Positions 29,995 to 31,333 of a DNA stretch of 31,333 nt are shown one piece after another. The notes beneath the pieces were generated by a model. The model did no database searches. It was not told the DNA's origin and worked only from the letters and a program-made list of their open reading frames with translations. Source of the stretch: a bacterium (lineage in GTDB: Bacteria > Verrucomicrobiota > Verrucomicrobiia > Methylacidiphilales > Verrucolacustridaceae); assembly GCA_009921985.1 (NCBI GenBank), contig RFWS01000002.1:1-31333 (forward strand), read 5' to 3'. The position numbers and the translations under genes are program-made. How positions within the stretch are numbered: the stretch's first letter is position 1; every line of letters starts with the position of its first letter.

Positions 29995-30328
29995 ATGATA
30001 AAGCTGCGATGGAAAAACTGGCTGACTCCCGCATTTTACTACGCGGCTATCCTCGGCATTTCCCTGATTCCACGCAGTGGTGTCGAGGAGGTTGATCGGC
30101 TGATTCCCCTGCCCAACGACAAGGTGCTTCATCTCGCCGTCTACTCCGGTTTTGGATATGCGCTGGGAGGGCTGCCTTTTCTTGGGCATGGCCGGATCGT
30201 TGCTGGGCGCACTGGATGAACAGGTCCAGCGCCTCGCCCCAGGCCGGGATGTTTCCGTGGCCGATTGGGTGGCCGACATCCTGGGAATTTCTCTCGGCCT
30301 GGCCCTGCGCCGACGCCCCCGCCGATGA
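29995..30328 (+). pseudogene. VanZ-like small membrane protein, frame-disrupted
   Basis: The frame from ATG 29995 encodes 'YYAAILGISLIPRSGVEEV' and 'PNDKVLHLAVYSGFGYALGG', the usual N-terminal half of VanZ-family proteins (helix, then D/N-K-x2-H). It then runs into a short unrelated tail ending at 30219. The expected C-terminal half lies in the +1 frame: 'MAGSLLGALDEQVQRLAPGRDVSVADWVADILG', from about 30188 to the TGA at 30326-30328. The switch must occur between ~30150 and 30187. Removing one base near the TTTTC at 30177-30181 restores a ~110-aa protein, but the loop between helices 2 and 3 would still be short, so a small deletion is also possible. The second half's stop overlaps the ligA start (ATGA). 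The gene may be a pseudogene, frameshifting, or an assembly error. Confidence 0.7.
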
Positions 30329-31333
30329 GCCCCCCCCCGGCCCAACGATACGCCAAGTTGCTGGAGGAAGTCCGCCGCCACGACCACCTTTACTACGTCG
30401 AGGCCCGGCCGGAGATTTCCGATGCGGCTTATGACCGGCTTTACCGCGAGTTGCAGGATTTTGAGCAGGCCCATCCGGACTTGGCCGACGAAAATTCCCC
30501 CACCAAAAAAGTAGGGGGCATCCCGCTCGACTCCTTCCGCACAATCCGACACTCCATGCCGATGCAGAGCCTGAACAACACTTACAGCGAGGAGGAGTTG
30601 AGGGAGTTTCTCGACCGGGTCGCCAAGAATCTCCATGGGCAGTCCGCCGAGTTCGCCATTGAGCCCAAGGTGGACGGCGTTGCCGTCAGCGTTCGCTACG
30701 AACAAGGCCGCTTGGCGCAAGGACTGACGCGCGGGGACGGGGAAAAGGGCGATGACATCACCGAAAATCTCCGAACCATTCGGAATCTTCCCCTCGCCGT
30801 GGAAGGGCTTCCCAAAGTCATTGAATTTCGCGGGGAAGTTTATCTGCCCGAACCCGCCTTCGCCTCTCTGAATCGGACCAGGGAGAAGGCCGGGGAACCT
30901 CTCTTTGCCAATCCGCGCAACGCTGCGGCCGGCACACTTAAGCTTCTCGATTCCCGTGAAGTCGCCCGGCGTCCGCTTGCCGTGGTGTTTTACGGACTTG
31001 GGGAGGTGGTGGGTGCGAAAGCTGAATCGCAGGTTGATCTTCATAAACAAATCCAAAAATGGGGTCTCCCCGGCCACAAATGGTTTCGCCACGTCCAAGG
31101 AGCGGCAGGGGTGCTGACGGCGGTGCGGGATCTGGATCGGGATCGAGCCAAGTTTCCTTTCGCGACCGACGGCGCCGTCATCAAGGTCAGTCGTTTCGAC
31201 CAGCAGAAGGTCTTGGGCTCAACCGACAAGGCGCCTCGCTGGGCTATCGCCTACAAATACGCGCCTGAACAAGCGGAGACCCGGCTCCATGCCGTGACAT
31301 TGCAGGTCGGTCGCACCGGGGTGATCACCCCGG
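30325..31333 (+). CDS. ligA: NAD-dependent DNA ligase, N-terminal part (3' end beyond window)
   Basis: The first 336 codons of LigA are present. The enzyme seals nicks in replication and repair using NAD+. Domain Ia, with its NAD-binding Tyr residues, is in 'LLEEVRRHDHLYYVEARPEISDAAYDRLYREL'. The adenylation domain has the catalytic Lys115 in 'AIEPKVDGVAVSV' (K-x-D-G motif), 'RGDGEKGDDITENLRTI', 'EFRGEVYL', 'FANPRNAAAGTLKLLDSREVARRPL' and the NMN/AMP-contacting 'PRWAIAYKYAPEQAET'. The OB-fold region starts at 'LQVGRTGVITP' where the window ends. ATG 30325 overlaps the stop of the VanZ-like frame as ATGA, and the N-terminal 'MSPPPAQRYAKLLEEV' fits family starts. Confidence 0.97.
   Translation, partial: MSPPPAQRYAKLLEEVRRHDHLYYVEARPEISDAAYDRLYRELQDFEQAHPDLADENSPTKKVGGIPLDSFRTIRHSMPMQSLNNTYSEEELREFLDRVAKNLHGQSAEFAIEPKVDGVAVSVRYEQGRLAQGLTRGDGEKGDDITENLRTIRNLPLAVEGLPKVIEFRGEVYLPEPAFASLNRTREKAGEPLFANPRNAAAGTLKLLDSREVARRPLAVVFYGLGEVVGAKAESQVDLHKQIQKWGLPGHKWFRHVQGAAGVLTAVRDLDRDRAKFPFATDGAVIKVSRFDQQKVLGSTDKAPRWAIAYKYAPEQAETRLHAVTLQVGRTGVITP

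Overview
The window is GC-rich, gene-dense bacterial chromosomal DNA. Several gene families point to the phylum Verrucomicrobiota: an adjacent DUF1800/DUF1501 pair, an exosortase-associated TIGR04073-type small exported protein, a large FecR-domain exported protein, and a WYL-type regulator with a 'RPPLERM...KTIQRD' N-terminus. Several genes appear to use GTG or TTG starts. I cannot place it below phylum. I saw no insertion sequence, phage gene, CRISPR array or rRNA. One tRNA gene is present. No gene-free stretch exceeds 300 bases; the two longest (2569-2836 and 6149-6416) are described below.

Layout. 1-6148: an envelope module. It holds a large secreted FecR-domain protein (minus strand, cut by the window edge), two overlapping micro-genes (zinc ribbon and small membrane protein), a divergent WYL regulator and a 625-aa outer-membrane beta-barrel protein. 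An 18-bp perfect palindrome and a pair of 30-bp-spaced direct repeats share TTGTGTT half-sites and lie in front of the two envelope genes. 6149-8879: glycosyltransferase, cysteine synthase, small coiled-coil protein. 8900-12235 (minus): a four-gene cluster of cell-wall amidase, TIGR04073 protein, RlmD/TrmA-type RNA methyltransferase (apparently starting on CTG) and an exported hypothetical protein. 12320-16019 (plus): a tight cluster of coiled-coil membrane protein, PolA-like 5'-3' exonuclease, HemW-like radical SAM protein and an ABC ATPase without its permease. 16032-16886 (minus): ZIP transporter and tRNA-Met. 16975-19723 (plus): TPR membrane protein and LysM-amidase. 19702-20121 (minus): YjbQ. 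20122-24551 (plus): a compact operon of SDR epimerase, CDF efflux pump, serine hydrolase joined in frame to QueD, PurU and a small membrane protein. 24706-27667: DUF1800-DUF1501. 27673-29956 (minus): an exported protein and a sugar kinase-MurQ fusion. 29995-31333 (plus): a frame-disrupted VanZ-like gene overlapping the 5' part of ligA.

Two themes recur. One is murein metabolism and recycling: two amidases, a penicillin-binding/beta-lactamase-fold hydrolase and a kinase-etherase fusion. The other is very compact gene packing, with 4-8 bp overlaps and one pair of divergent genes whose start codons touch in CATATG. The most notable points are the apparent fusions (kinase-MurQ, hydrolase-QueD), the shared operator-like motif around the WYL regulator, and several departures from normal gene structure that should be separated from assembly error.
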